Source: Akkermansia muciniphila
Lineage (GTDB): Bacteria > Verrucomicrobiota > Verrucomicrobiia > Verrucomicrobiales > V1-33
Length of the DNA stretch: 64,000 bases
Assembly: GCA_945861415.1 (NCBI GenBank)
Contig: CAMAUV010000006.1
Coordinates: 1-64,000 of the forward strand
Reading direction: 5' to 3'
Positions within the stretch are counted from its first letter, which is position 1; the number at the start of each line of letters is the position of its first letter. Under the pieces are notes generated by a model. That model was given only the letters and a program-made list of their open reading frames with translations. It did not search any database and was not told the origin of the DNA. The translations under genes and the position numbers were made by a program. This document shows, in pieces, positions 18,191 to 28,815 of the stretch.

Positions 18191-20239
18191 ATGCCCAACC
18201 GCATTTCCGAGATTCTTATGCCACCCGCTTCTGCACCCACCGGCACGGCCACGCCGCCGCCGGAGGAGTTGAGCGGGCTGGCGGCGGAGATGCATCAGGC
18301 GTTTGCTGCGGATGGGTGGCTTTCGGGCTCGCCGGATTTTGAATACCGCGCGGAGCAGCAGCGCATGGCCGTGGAGGTGGGGCAGGCGCTGGAGAAGAAA
18401 CGGCCGGTCCTCATCGAGGCAGGGACGGGGGTCGGCAAGTCGTTGGCGTATCTGGTGCCCGCGGCACTGCTGGCAGTGAGGCAAAAGCGGAAGGCCCTCA
18501 TCACCACGCACACCATCAATCTCCAGGAGCAGCTCATCGCCAAGGACATCCCCATAGTGCAAAAGTTGCTGCCGCAGTATCCGTTCAACGCGGTGCTGCT
18601 GAAAGGGCGGGGGAATTACCTCTGTCCATCGCGGCTGGCCCGGGCCATGCGGGGAGTGACAGAGCTCTTCACCACCGCGGAGCACGACGAACTGCGTGCG
18701 CTCTGGAAGTGGCACGAGGATACCCGCGACGGCACGCTGAGTGATCTGGAATTCTCTCCATCGCCTAACGTGTGGAGTCAGGTTTGCAGCGAGACCCACG
18801 CCTGCACGCCCAAGACCTGCGGCCCGGACAGCCGCTGCGCTTATCAGGACGCGAGACGTCGCGCGGCGGAGGCGGACATGATCGTGGTGAATCATACCCT
18901 CTTCTTTACCCTGCTCAGCGCGCAGGAGGACATGGGCGTGGAGGGCGAGGGCTTTCTCTTCCCTAACGACTTCGTGATCATGGACGAAGCGCACACGATG
19001 GAAAACGTGGCGGCGAAACAACTCGGCTTGCACATTAGCCAGAATAGTTTGCGCTTTGACATAGGGAGGCTCTATAATCCGCGGTCGCAGAAGGGGCTAT
19101 TCGCTTTGGCGCGCCGCGCGGAGGGTGTGCAGAAGTGCGCGAAACTTCTCGAGCTGGTGGATGTCTTTTTTGAGCATGTTCGCGAGACGGTTACCTTTTC
19201 GCCTGCGGGCAAAGAATTCCGCGTGCGCCGCGCCGGGCTAGTAGAGAACACGCTCAATGGTTCGCTCCTAGAACTCGTGCAGGAAATCCGCACTGTGCAG
19301 GAGGATGACAGCGCCGCGGAAAACATCGTAAGCGAAATCACCGAAATGGGCCGCCGTCTTGGTGAAGTGCGCGCGGGGCTGGAAGAATTCCTCACGCAAA
19401 GCCGTGATGGCCACGTCTACTGGGTGGAGCGCATCGGTATCGACGGCCGCAATCTAAGCCTGCACGCTGCGCCCATCGATGTAAGCCCGCTGCTGCGCGC
19501 TCTCTTTTTCAGCGGGCAAAAAACCTGCGTCTTCACGAGCGCAACACTTGGCGCGGGCGAACCAGGTCTGCGCTACTTCCGCCGCCGTTGCGGCGCGGAA
19601 AAAGTGCGGGCCGTCGAAATAGGTAGTCCCTTTGACTGGGAACAGCAGATGAAGCTCTACCTCGTGCGCAGCCTGCCTGACCCGAACACCCCCGGCTACG
19701 AATCCGCTCTGGAGGAATGGATCAAACACTTCCTCGAACTGAGCGAAGGCCGCGCCTTCGTGCTCTTTACCAGCTACAAGCTCATGGAGTCTCTCGCGAG
19801 CAGGATGGAGCCGTGGATGCGCCGGAAAAAGTGGAACCTCCTTGTGCAGGGCAAGGGAAAGCCCCGTCACCAGTTGCTCGCTGATTTCAAAGAGGACATC
19901 CACAGCGTCCTCTTTGGCACTGAGAGTTTCTGGACCGGCGTGGACGTGCCCGGAGAGGCACTGAGCAACGTCATCATCACGCGCCTACCCTTCGCCGTGC
20001 CCGACCATCCGCTCACCGCGGCGCGCATCGAACACATTGAAGGCCGCGGCGGCAATTCGTTTGTGGAATACAGCGTGCCTGAAGCCGTGCTTAAACTCCG
20101 CCAGGGCGTCGGCCGCCTCATCCGCACGAAAAAAGACCGGGGCATCGCCGTAATCCTGGACCCCCGCGTGCTCACCAAAGCCTACGGCAAAACTTTCCTC
20201 GAAGCCCTCCCCCCATCTCCGTGGGAAGTGGCGGGCTGA
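18191..20239 (+). CDS. dinG: DinG-type ATP-dependent DNA helicase with Fe-S cluster
   Basis: 682 aa from the ATG at 18191; 18131 and 18218 are alternatives. This is a superfamily 2, XPD-like 5'-3' helicase that unwinds DNA and R-loop structures during repair. Walker A is AGTGVGKS (residues 77-84) and Walker B/DEAH is VIMDEAHTM near 263. Four cysteines, Cys145, Cys205, Cys210 and Cys216, have the same 5- and 6-residue spacing as the 4Fe-4S ligands of E. coli DinG. Motif VI is RQGVGRLIRTKKDRG near the end. Length matches the family. It stands alone on the plus strand, about 180 bases after the fusion gene, with no obvious partner. Confidence 0.88.
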   Translation: MPNRISEILMPPASAPTGTATPPPEELSGLAAEMHQAFAADGWLSGSPDFEYRAEQQRMAVEVGQALEKKRPVLIEAGTGVGKSLAYLVPAALLAVRQKRKALITTHTINLQEQLIAKDIPIVQKLLPQYPFNAVLLKGRGNYLCPSRLARAMRGVTELFTTAEHDELRALWKWHEDTRDGTLSDLEFSPSPNVWSQVCSETHACTPKTCGPDSRCAYQDARRRAAEADMIVVNHTLFFTLLSAQEDMGVEGEGFLFPNDFVIMDEAHTMENVAAKQLGLHISQNSLRFDIGRLYNPRSQKGLFALARRAEGVQKCAKLLELVDVFFEHVRETVTFSPAGKEFRVRRAGLVENTLNGSLLELVQEIRTVQEDDSAAENIVSEITEMGRRLGEVRAGLEEFLTQSRDGHVYWVERIGIDGRNLSLHAAPIDVSPLLRALFFSGQKTCVFTSATLGAGEPGLRYFRRRCGAEKVRAVEIGSPFDWEQQMKLYLVRSLPDPNTPGYESALEEWIKHFLELSEGRAFVLFTSYKLMESLASRMEPWMRRKKWNLLVQGKGKPRHQLLADFKEDIHSVLFGTESFWTGVDVPGEALSNVIITRLPFAVPDHPLTAARIEHIEGRGGNSFVEYSVPEAVLKLRQGVGRLIRTKKDRGIAVILDPRVLTKAYGKTFLEALPPSPWEVAG

Positions 20240-20553
20240 GTTGTTTTCTGTTAGTTTGAAAAATCACCAGCAAAGCCCTCTACAGAGTTCCGATGAGGGA
20301 GTTTGGGCTAGCTACGCTGAGGGCGACAACGGGGCGACGGACTAATACATTGTCTGTTCCCGAGCTGGTCTCCAGTCGCTTCGGCACCTCATGGGTCAAA
20401 AGCGAACAGGAGCTTAACGAGATTCGGGCTTCGTCATTTCCGGCGCACCTTTCACAGTCCAGCCGGGCGTAATGCACCCTGCTGTGCTGGAACGGTTTCG
20501 ATACCAGCCAGCGGCATTGACGGCTGGCTTGAGCCGCGTTCCTTGAGCCTGCC
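20240..20553. other. Intergenic, no gene seen
   Basis: About 310 bases. Both strands have short open frames (for example a 91-codon minus-strand frame) but amino-acid content is Ser/Arg-rich and shows no family signature. The promoter of the following gene should be in its 3' part. Confidence 0.35.
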
Positions 20554-21852
20554 ATGAAAATATCTGCCTTTTTAATTCTCCTCAGCGGTTTGTCCCTTCA
20601 CGCGGAAGACTGGCCTCAGTGGCTAGGTCCGCGCCGCGATTCCACATGGAATGAAACCGGACTGGCCAAAGCATGGCCGGCGGAAGGTCCGAAGGTTCTC
20701 TGGCGCACTCCGGTGGGGCACGGTTATTCCGGCCCGGCGGTGGCGGGCGGACTGGTATTCGTGCCCGATTTCAAAATCGCCAGCGGCACGGTGACGGCGA
20801 ATCCTTCTGGTCGCTCTGAGATCAAGGGCGAGGAGCGAATGGTTTGTCTGGATCAGAAAACCGGTGCCGTGAAATGGACATTCGCCCGCGAGCGCTCGCA
20901 CAACCTAAGCTTTCCCAACGGCCCGCGCTGCACGCCGGCGGTGGCTGATGGCACCGTTTATTTCCTGGGCGGCGAAGGTCACATGGCGGCCCTCAAGGCG
21001 GAGAGCGGGGAAGTGATTTGGGAAAAAGATTTAAAAAAGGAATATGGCACTGAGTCACCTATTTGGGGTTACTCGGCGCACTTGCTCGTGAGCGGTGGTC
21101 GCGTTTACACTCTGGCTGGCGGTAAAGACAGCGCTGCGGTGGCACTTGACGCAAAGACAGGAAAAGAAGTCTGGCGCGCCTTGAACACTGCGGACATCGG
21201 CTATGCGCCGCCTGTAATGCGCAAGCAGGATGGTCGCGAGGAACTCGTCATCTGGCACAGCGAAGCCATCAGCGGTCTCGATCCAGCCACCGGCAAGGTC
21301 TGGTGGAGTCAGGAATTCAAGTCCGCCTACGGCATGTCTATTATGGCACCCTCCGTCATCGACGATGGGCGGATTTTCATTGGAGCGATGCAGAAGAAGT
21401 CGATGATGTTTAAAGCCGCGGGCGGTAAAACTGAAGTCCTCTGGGACGGCACACCGTCGCTGGCGATGGCGCCCAAAAACAGCACTCCGGTCGTGCACGG
21501 CGGTCACCTCTACGGCTGCGATATGGACGGTGATCTCCGCTGCTTCGATCCTGCCACCGGCGAGCGGCTTTGGTCCACGCTGGAAGCGATGCCGGATGGA
21601 AAAAAGAATGGCAGCGGCACCATTTTTCTGGTGCCTACGCCCGAGCACTGGTTGCTCTACAACGACGGGGGCGAACTTATTCTCGCCGATCTTTCGCCAA
21701 GGGGCTACAAACAACTCGCCCGCGCCAAAGTGATCGAACCTACCTCACCTAACATGGGAGGACGGAAGGTATCTTGGCATCACCCTGCCTTCGCCGGCGG
21801 CTGCGTCTTCGTCCGCAATGACAAGCAAATCGTGTGCCTTTCACTGCGCTGA
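20554..21852 (+). CDS. Secreted PQQ-binding-like beta-propeller protein
   Basis: 432 aa with an N-terminal signal peptide (MKISAFLILLSGLSLHA), then the family-typical mature start EDWPQWLGPRRDSTW. Repeated propeller strands of the type MVCLDQKTGAVKWTF, AALKAESGEVIWEKDL, AVALDAKTGKEVWRAL and LRCFDPATGERLWS are spread through the chain, each a blade end with the Gly-x-x-x-Trp pattern. Such 8-bladed PQQ-like propellers in Verrucomicrobia and Planctomycetes are periplasmic and mostly lack proven cofactor or activity. It is a single transcription unit facing the broken CotH gene, whose end is only about 80 bases away. Confidence 0.85.
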   Translation: MKISAFLILLSGLSLHAEDWPQWLGPRRDSTWNETGLAKAWPAEGPKVLWRTPVGHGYSGPAVAGGLVFVPDFKIASGTVTANPSGRSEIKGEERMVCLDQKTGAVKWTFARERSHNLSFPNGPRCTPAVADGTVYFLGGEGHMAALKAESGEVIWEKDLKKEYGTESPIWGYSAHLLVSGGRVYTLAGGKDSAAVALDAKTGKEVWRALNTADIGYAPPVMRKQDGREELVIWHSEAISGLDPATGKVWWSQEFKSAYGMSIMAPSVIDDGRIFIGAMQKKSMMFKAAGGKTEVLWDGTPSLAMAPKNSTPVVHGGHLYGCDMDGDLRCFDPATGERLWSTLEAMPDGKKNGSGTIFLVPTPEHWLLYNDGGELILADLSPRGYKQLARAKVIEPTSPNMGGRKVSWHHPAFAGGCVFVRNDKQIVCLSLR

Positions 21853-21931
21853 GGCCTGTTTCGGCCAGTGATGATTGCCAGGAGTCCTTTCCCGAGAGGG
21901 CAGAGCAAAGCGGCAACAGGAGTGGCCATCC

Positions 21932-24900
21932 TCAAGGGGCGGGGTGGACGCGGGCGCGATAGTAGATGCGTGCCCCGACAGGCGTCGGATGCCTGGCGGA
22001 ATGCTGGATAAGTCCACTGCTGAAGTATTCCGTTTGAGTGCCTGAGGCAGTGAGCTCCAGCCATGTGATCAGGTCGGTGGAGGATTCGACTATGATGCGG
22101 GCGGCATTGCCGCCGGGCCGCTGGGTCCATGTGAGAAGCACCGAACCACCGCGCTGATCGACTGCGGAGAAGGGGGTGTTTTCGCCCATGACGTGCTCAA
22201 GAAGATTGCTGAAACCGTCTCCGTCATCGTCGTCGTTAGGGTTCGCCGGTGCCGGTCGAGCATCGCTGGTGCCGGGGTTGCCTCCGGAGGTGGCGCTGGA
22301 GCGCCAGTTAGCTGCGTTGGCGTGGCGGAGGTCGCCCGGAGGGGGATTCATGTGAATGAGACTAAGGCCATCACCGTCCGCCAGGGAGGGCCAAGGCATG
22401 TTATCGTCGTAGGTGAACTGCACGACTGTGCTGCCAGTGGCATCATCGACTTTCAGTTCCTCGCCGCCGTTATCCAGTGCCGTGTCAGGGGGAAAGCGCC
22501 GGCGATTTGTCCGGCAGCCACTGCAGGATAAGCCCTCTGGAAAGCCGCGAGATCTCGGATAACGAGCACGCGTGCGCCCGGAGCAAGAGCGGTGCAGGCA
22601 GAGAAGGCAAAGTAGACCGGGGCGCTCAGAGCATTGGTGCCGCTTAGTCCGGTAGATATTTTTACTCCGGCGAGGTCCAAGGAGACGTTTTCGCTGGTGT
22701 TCACGAACTCCAGAAACTCTGTGTCATCCGCTGCGTCGGGAGGGTTGTAGTGGATCTCGCTGATGGCCAGATAGCGCTGCACGTCGCTGGGCGCTGGGGG
22801 CACGGTAAAAGTGCTTATGGTGGCGCCCGCGGCGTTCTTGAGCGTCAGGGTTTCGCCGAAGTTGTTGAGGTGTCCGCTGTAGGGACCGATGACGAAGCGT
22901 CGCTCCCCGCCGCGCGGGCTCACCGCGCGCTGACGGAAGGCGTAGCGGTCTGGCGTGACGAAGAGACTCTGGCCTGCGGGCAGCACGGTGCCTCCGGTAA
23001 ATGTGAAGCTGATACCGCCCTCCAGCGTCCATGAACTGAGGTCCGCGTCGAAAGAGTTAGGGTTCGCCAGTTCGATGTATTCCTGATCCTGGTTTCCACC
23101 GGGTGGGTTTGACTCGACGGTGACGAAATTGATCGTAGGATTTGTCGCGTGGCCTAGTGGCACGCCGAGCGATCCCGCGCCGGTGGAGAAATTGAGTGAG
23201 GAGGCGCCGCCGTGCGTGGTAGTCAGATAAGCGGAGCGATTGAGCAGCTACTCGTTTATGATACGCGTTATACTTTGGGCCATGGAGTAGGTTGTGCCGC
23301 CGAAGTGAGCGCTCGTGCCCCATTTGGCGCGGTCCGCGTTCACATTCGCCGTGAGGACGGGTGCGAGTGCATCCATGCGATTCTGGAACCAACTTGTAGC
23401 GAGAAACAGATCATTCAACGAGCGCAGACGGCGGGCGATCATGGTGCGCACACGCGGGGTGTTCGCCATCGCTTCGATCATGCGATTGAACTTGTTCGCG
23501 TGAAGCTGCCACGGACGGGCTCCGATGAACGGATTGCTGGCGCAGGCCGGGGCGGAGGGCACGCTTCGGTTATAGACGATGGTATTGGTATTCAGTGCGT
23601 CAGGGCCAAAAGTCAGGTCGAGGTCCCATGGCAGCACGCTCCACTCACGCGAGCCCAGCATATCGCGATAGATGTAGAAGTTCTTGTTCGACGCATCAAT
23701 GTTCTGACTGATGACGCTGCCGGCGTGCCAGTTGATCCACATAGGGAGGTCCACATTGTCGAAGAGCCACGTCTCCAGCGCGGTGCTGGTGAGGCCGAGG
23801 TTGGTCACGACGCTCTGCAGATCGGCATAGCCTTCTTGGTGTCGATTTTTTTCTCAAAGGCTGCGGCAGCAGTGAAGTCGCACGCCCCATTGTCACCCAC
23901 GGCTTTGTAGAAAGCGCCGTGTTCATCAATGCCGTGCTTCTTAAGAAAGATGTCGTCTACATTCTCCACAAAGAGCGCCACACTGTAAAACGCGCCGTTC
24001 TCGCGCTGGTGAACGTGATAAATCTCTGGCGAGGCGATGCCGGTGAGCGTGTGCATCTCGGATGCTAAGAGCGCGCGGACGTAGCTCTTGTCTGTGTAGG
24101 TCGTGTTGATGTTCAGTTCGCTGACCTGCGGCGGCTCAGGTTGGCTTGGAGGGACAAGCTTGAGGGGTAGGAGCCGTCCCGGTGGAAGGTCGATCTTGTG
24201 GCTTTTCTTAGGGAAAGTGCGCGAGGTATTCCCACGGATGCGGATGCGGCAGTTGTCGTGGAATTCACCGTTGAAGAAGATGCTGCAAACCGTGCCAGCC
24301 TCACTGTCTGCCTGCGTGGGGGTCTGGATGAAACGGTGCAGTACTGGCAGTGGTGTGGTGAGCGAGATGTCTGCCACCACAGTGCCGTGATACCGCGGCG
24401 AGTCCGTGAGGAGGAAATGAGGGGAGCTACGGGAATTCCCCTGATCGGTGGTGGCGTTGATGCTCCAGCGCAGCATCTGGCCGGCGGTCGCACCATGGGT
24501 GCCGGGAATCACGCTGGTCCAGATTTCGTCGTTAGCGAGAGCGTCGCCGCCGCTGCCGTCATTGCGCATGGCCACGCTGGACTCAGCGCCGTACATCGCG
24601 CGATACTTCAGTGTCGCGGAGATGATGAAATTTGGGGTCGGATCACCAGCGATGAGTTCATCCTGCTGCGGACGGATGCCTGCCGTGACCGTGACCTCGC
24701 CGCCCGGCGTGGGTTGCGCTGGCGAGTGCGCTTCTTGTGTGATGATGGGGCCGCTGGCCGGAGTGGTTGCTCCGTTCACACCGCCGGGAGTCGGAGTTTT
24801 GAAGTAGTGCGGCAGGTTCGCGCCGCCCAGCACGCCGAAGGAGACATTTGTCTCGTCCGGATAGCGGTCGATGAGCGTGGAGACATCGCCTAGCGTCCAG

Positions 24901-26734
24901 TTGAGAGGCGCGGAATAACCATGGACGATGGGGGTTCCGTCCGGCGCTATGAGGTAAAGTTCCTCGCCGTCGCTGAGGCTGAAATTGGTATGCAGCACCT
25001 GCCCAGCTACGCGCCGGTCTTTGTTGCTGGCCCAGACGAGCAGGTAACTGCCGCTGGCTAGGCTAACGGCCGGAAAACGCCACTTGGTTTTGTTGAGCCG
25101 GTCATCAGTGAGGTAATAGCCGTCGAGGTTCACCGCCGACCCAGCGTCGTTGAATAGTTCGATCCAGTCGGAAGAGTCATAGTCCTCGTCCGGGGGGCCG
25201 CCGGCGTTGTCGCCGAGGAATTCGGAAATGACGAGCGCATTGGCCGGTGGCGGTGTGTTTGGATTGTCCAACGACTGTTCCTGCACCCCTGTGGCATAAA
25301 GCGTGGAAATTTCTCCAGCGCTCAGCGTTCGGTGCCATAACGCTAGATCATCAATAAGTCCGTGCCAGTAGCCTGCCGTGGAGTCTTCGGCCGCGCCTGC
25401 GCCGTTCAGTTTAACGCCAATACCCATCGGGGCGGGTAGAGGTGAATAGAGCGTGCCCGTGAATGCCTGCGTTGCCATGAGCAGGCCATTGCGGTAGAGC
25501 TTTAGCGCGCCGCTCTCTACGGTGCAGACGACGTGCTGCCATGTGCCCAGCGGAAAAACTTCTGTCTCCGCCACACGGATCTGACCGGAGGGTGAGATGC
25601 CGAAATAATTGCTCAACTGCCCGCCTCCCGCGTCGAGTCCGAAGTGAGTGAAGCCGAACCAGTTCTTCGTGATGCTGGCCCACACCGGCCGCGAGTCCGC
25701 CTGCACCCATGCGGCGATGGTGTAACTGGGTGTGGAAGGTAGCGGCACGCTGGGCACGATGACGTGCTGCAGTGTGGTTGCCCCGCCGAAGCGCAGCGCG
25801 ACGCCGATTATGCCCGCGGTCCACTGTGCGTTAGATCCTGCTGGGAAATTGATCAGATTCCCGCTGCGGTGCCGGCCGGAAGTGTCCGCAGCAGAGCAGC
25901 CTGTGGCTTCATCAAATCGCCAGTATCGCCGCAGGCCGTTAGTCATTGAGTTCGCGGCCACGAGCGGTGCGAGGGTGAGTGCTGCCGCATTGCTTGTGGA
26001 TTTGCCGAGCGCGTTGGTGGCCACGCAATCGTAAGCCGGGGCATCCCCGGCGGTCAGACTGGGTAGCGTCAGCGTCGCACCTGTCTGTCCGGGGATGGGC
26101 GTGCTATTCTTCCGCCATTGGAGAGTAGGAACGGGCGCGCCGGCGGCAGCGACAGTGAAAGTAGCGCTGCCGCCTAACGGCTGCGACTGATCGCACGGAT
26201 GCAGGGCGAAGTTCGAGGGAGCGTTCGTAACTTCCGCGATGGCCGCAGCGGAAATGGCAGGGTTCTGATCCGTGCCGGCGATGCGGCGGCGGCCCGTGCG
26301 CAGTTCCACGCCGTCGGCATCAGCCACCACTTCGATTCGGGCCAGTTTGTTGTGGGGCGCGCCTACTGGCACATACCAGTCGTCAATCACGGTGACGTTA
26401 TCGATAATGATGTCCATGCTGCGTCCGCCGCCTGCTCCGGTGTCCCGCCCTAGGCGAAGCCGCCGATGGCATATGTCAGCGGGGCTGTAGTGAAGGAAAG
26501 GCCATTGGTCACATCAGTCGCTCCGAGATTGGAATGTAAGGGCACACCTAGCAGCGTCGTCGCGGGAGCATTCGCCGCAGAGTTACCAAAGTTCCAGCCC
26601 TTGCTTGTCGCATTGCGGTAGCTCAGCAGATCGGTGAATCCGAAAACGGCATGGTTCGTGAGCACCGTGGCCCCATTGACAGAGCCAACAGCGAGTAAGG
26701 TGGCCAAAGGAGAGCAAATTAGAGACTTTATCAT
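21932..26734 (-). pseudogene. Giant secreted LamG/lamin-tail/CotH protein gene, broken at four points
   Basis: Reading 26734 down to 21932, one gene of about 1590 codons can be rebuilt. It has a signal peptide (MIKSLICSPLATLLAVGSV), an Ig-like domain, a LamG/ConA-like domain (YWRFDEATG near 25900), a lamin-tail domain (DSSDWIELFNDAGSAVNLDG), a CotH kinase-like domain (FFNGEFHDNCRIRIRGNTS; SVLPWDLDLTFG), a second lamin-tail domain and a C-terminal Asp-rich segment. Four lesions break it: a one-base loss near 26450-26458 (GGF / LGRDTG), a shift in a run of seven A (23846-23852, T on plus), an in-frame TAG at 23248-23250 (RIINE*LLNRSAYL) and a shift in a run of five G/C (22488-22492). Intact relatives are cell-surface or secreted proteins. 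Confidence 0.8.
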
Positions 26735-26843
26735 CCTCCATGTGTGCCATTGGGCGGCAGGATTGACGACGCAAAATTTGTCCGTATTATCCGCGAGCCC
26801 CTAATTGCTCAATGCCGTGATCCGCTCCATTGGCACATCGCCC

Positions 26844-27344
26844 ATGATTCATTCTGAAGAAACAACACCCATGCTGCCCTCCCTCAATGATCCTGCTGTG
26901 GATACTCATTTTATGCGCGAGGCTATGCGCATGGCGGAGAAGGCCTACCGGCTGGAGGAGGTGCCTGTGGGCGCGGTCATCGTGCGGCATGGGGAAATCG
27001 TGGGGCGTGCGTGGAACCAAGTGGAGACCCTCAAGGATGCGACTGCCCACGCGGAAATGCTTTCTCTCACCCAGGCCGAGAGTGCGACCGGCGACTGGCG
27101 GCTCACAGACTGCGACCTCTACGTGACCAAGGAACCCTGCCCGATGTGTGCGGGCGCCATCGTTCACTGCCGCATCCGGCGCGTGATTTTTGGCTGTCGT
27201 GATTCTAAAGGCGGCGCCGCTGGTGGGTTCATCAATCTCCTTCAGCACCCGAACTTGAATCACCAGAGTGAAATCACCGCGGGCGTGATGGAGGAAGAAA
27301 GTCGGGCGCTGCTGCTCGACTTTTTTGGCAAGCGCAGGAAGTAG
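26844..27344 (+). CDS. tadA: tRNA-specific adenosine deaminase TadA
   Basis: 166 aa from the ATG at 26844; a second ATG at 26871 gives a shorter, equally plausible protein, and the open frame reaches back to a TTG at 26805. TadA converts adenosine 34 to inosine in the tRNA-Arg(ACG) wobble position. Zinc-binding and catalytic signatures are present: TAHAEML (His ligand and catalytic Glu) and PCPMCAGA (two Cys ligands). EVPVGAVIV at the N-terminus and GFINLLQHPNLNHQ near the end match bacterial TadA. No strong ribosome binding site is visible. It is divergent from the broken CotH gene, with about 110 bases between. Confidence 0.9.
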   Translation: MIHSEETTPMLPSLNDPAVDTHFMREAMRMAEKAYRLEEVPVGAVIVRHGEIVGRAWNQVETLKDATAHAEMLSLTQAESATGDWRLTDCDLYVTKEPCPMCAGAIVHCRIRRVIFGCRDSKGGAAGGFINLLQHPNLNHQSEITAGVMEEESRALLLDFFGKRRK

Positions 27345-27421
27345 CGGACCGGAAAAAAAGCAAGCACTGGCGGGTCCGAAAATGAGGGCCCCTAAAGTTT
27401 AGCTGGCACCTAGGCTATCGT

Positions 27422-27655
27422 TCATCCCAAACCAGCGGCGAGGCGTCGCAGCTGCTTCCAATGTATACCCATATGCCCGGCGGAGTGGAAGTGCCAGCTC
27501 TTCGCGTCCATGTGGCCGAACCGCGGGTGCTCAAATTTCAGTAGAGTCGTGAGATCAGGGCGCGCGGCAAGGGTCTTTAGCAGCTTGTCGCATGAACGTA
27601 TATAGATGGCATCTACCGCAGTGGGAACCCGGGATGCGCGCTGCACGGAAGGCAC
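27422..27655 (-). pseudogene. C-terminal remnant of a DinB/DUF1569-like protein
   Basis: A 77-codon frame ends with FGHMDAKSWHFHSAGHMGIH followed by WKQLRRLAAGL. The H-x3-HxxQ pattern is the metal-site helix of DinB-fold proteins (DUF1569 type). Full members are about 150 aa; here the N-terminal helices are missing and the first 25 residues look random. Either a remnant or a small gene; remnant is preferred. Confidence 0.45.
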
Positions 27656-27693
27656 CTGCTTGATAGCGCGGCCGGTGGAGCCGTTGGGCGGCT

Positions 27694-28794
27694 CTAAAAA
27701 ATCGTACGCTGGCCTGATGGACGAAGTGAAGGAGCGAGGTCCTTGGCTTTGATACGCGCAACTTTGATGCCGCGCTCCTGAGTGAAGGTGAGCGTGCCTG
27801 CGATTTTGTACCAGCCCATTTCGGAATAATCAGGGGTCTTGCCTTCAAAGACCACTGGAATGGAATACGGACGGGCGTCGGCGGCGCAGCAGGTGACCTG
27901 CAGGGTGAACAGGCGCACGTGACCTTCGCCAGGGTTTACGTCGTCTTTTACCATCTGGCCGGTGGTCTCAATGGGCTGCCCGTCCATGATTTGGGCGTAT
28001 TCCGGATCGGATCCGGTATAATAAAGCTGCATGACGCCGAGTTCAAAGTTGCCGTCCTTGTTTCTCGGCTGATACTTCTCCACCATTGCTAGCGTGAGGC
28101 CGCCGGAAGCCGAGGCTTCTTTTCTGGCGGACGCTGTGGCGGCATCCAGTTTTGGGGCGCCGGCACCCTTACCGGCAGCAGCGGAATCATAGGCCGCACC
28201 TTTGGTCAGCATGTATTTTGCCGAATAACCGTCCGGGGTAAGTACTGCACCGGCAGCGAGCGAACCGGAGAGCAACAGCAGGGCCAGGGCACGGCCGCCC
28301 ATACTGCCGTCGTGGCTGTGAGGTGCGGAGGGTTCGCTTTCGTGACTGTGATCATGGTCGCAGCAGTCGTCTGCATCGTGGGCGTGACCGCAGCCGGCAT
28401 TCTGGCGGCGCCGGAGGAAATTGAAGATGCCCATGACGATGATGCCCAGACCTCCGGCGAGAGCGAGCCCCTTGAACCATCCCGTGACATAAGGCGCCCC
28501 GCCACGGCCATCGATGCGCCCGCTGGCCACAAAGAAGCAAAGCACGCCCCCGATCATGAGAAGCACGATCATCTCGATGAACATGAAAGTGCGATGCGTC
28601 CATGAGGCATCGCTGTCGCTATCATGCCCATGCTCATGCGCATGAGTGTGGCTGCAGGAAACGCTGTGCCGATGCCCATGCTCATGCCCGCAGCATTCGG
28701 CAGCTTCTTTTTTGTCGGGGCCATGGTCATGGCCGCAGCAGCCATGGGAGTGATCGTGCTCGTGGCTGTGATCGTGTTTGTGGGTATGGTTCAT
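27694..28794 (-). CDS. His-rich TIGR03943-family permease partner protein
   Basis: 366 aa. Residues 1-60 are an extreme His/Cys-rich metal-binding tail (MNHTHKHDHSHEHDHSHGCC). Two membrane helices follow (FIEMIVLLMIGGVLCFFVAS and GLALAGGLGIIVMGIFNF), then a second His-rich loop (CGHAHDADDCCDHDHSHESE), another helix (GGRALALLLLSGSLAAGAVL) and a C-terminal domain with VTCCAADARPYSIPVVFEG. This matches the TIGR03943/DUF1980 (B. subtilis YcgQ-like) family, always encoded next to a DUF318/YraQ-type permease, here 21 bases upstream. The pair is predicted to handle a divalent metal, probably zinc, at the inner membrane; transport is not proven. No Zur-like operator was recognised upstream of the pair. 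Confidence 0.82.
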   Translation of the reverse strand: MNHTHKHDHSHEHDHSHGCCGHDHGPDKKEAAECCGHEHGHRHSVSCSHTHAHEHGHDSDSDASWTHRTFMFIEMIVLLMIGGVLCFFVASGRIDGRGGAPYVTGWFKGLALAGGLGIIVMGIFNFLRRRQNAGCGHAHDADDCCDHDHSHESEPSAPHSHDGSMGGRALALLLLSGSLAAGAVLTPDGYSAKYMLTKGAAYDSAAAGKGAGAPKLDAATASARKEASASGGLTLAMVEKYQPRNKDGNFELGVMQLYYTGSDPEYAQIMDGQPIETTGQMVKDDVNPGEGHVRLFTLQVTCCAADARPYSIPVVFEGKTPDYSEMGWYKIAGTLTFTQERGIKVARIKAKDLAPSLRPSGQRTIF

Positions 28795-28815
28795 GGCGGA
28801 GGGTGGGAATGGGGG

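Noticed and set aside
27345-27400. Terminator after tadA (CGGACC...GGTCCG)
   Set aside because: The stem is short with a loop of about 20 bases and no T-run on the plus strand; the A-run lies inside the loop.
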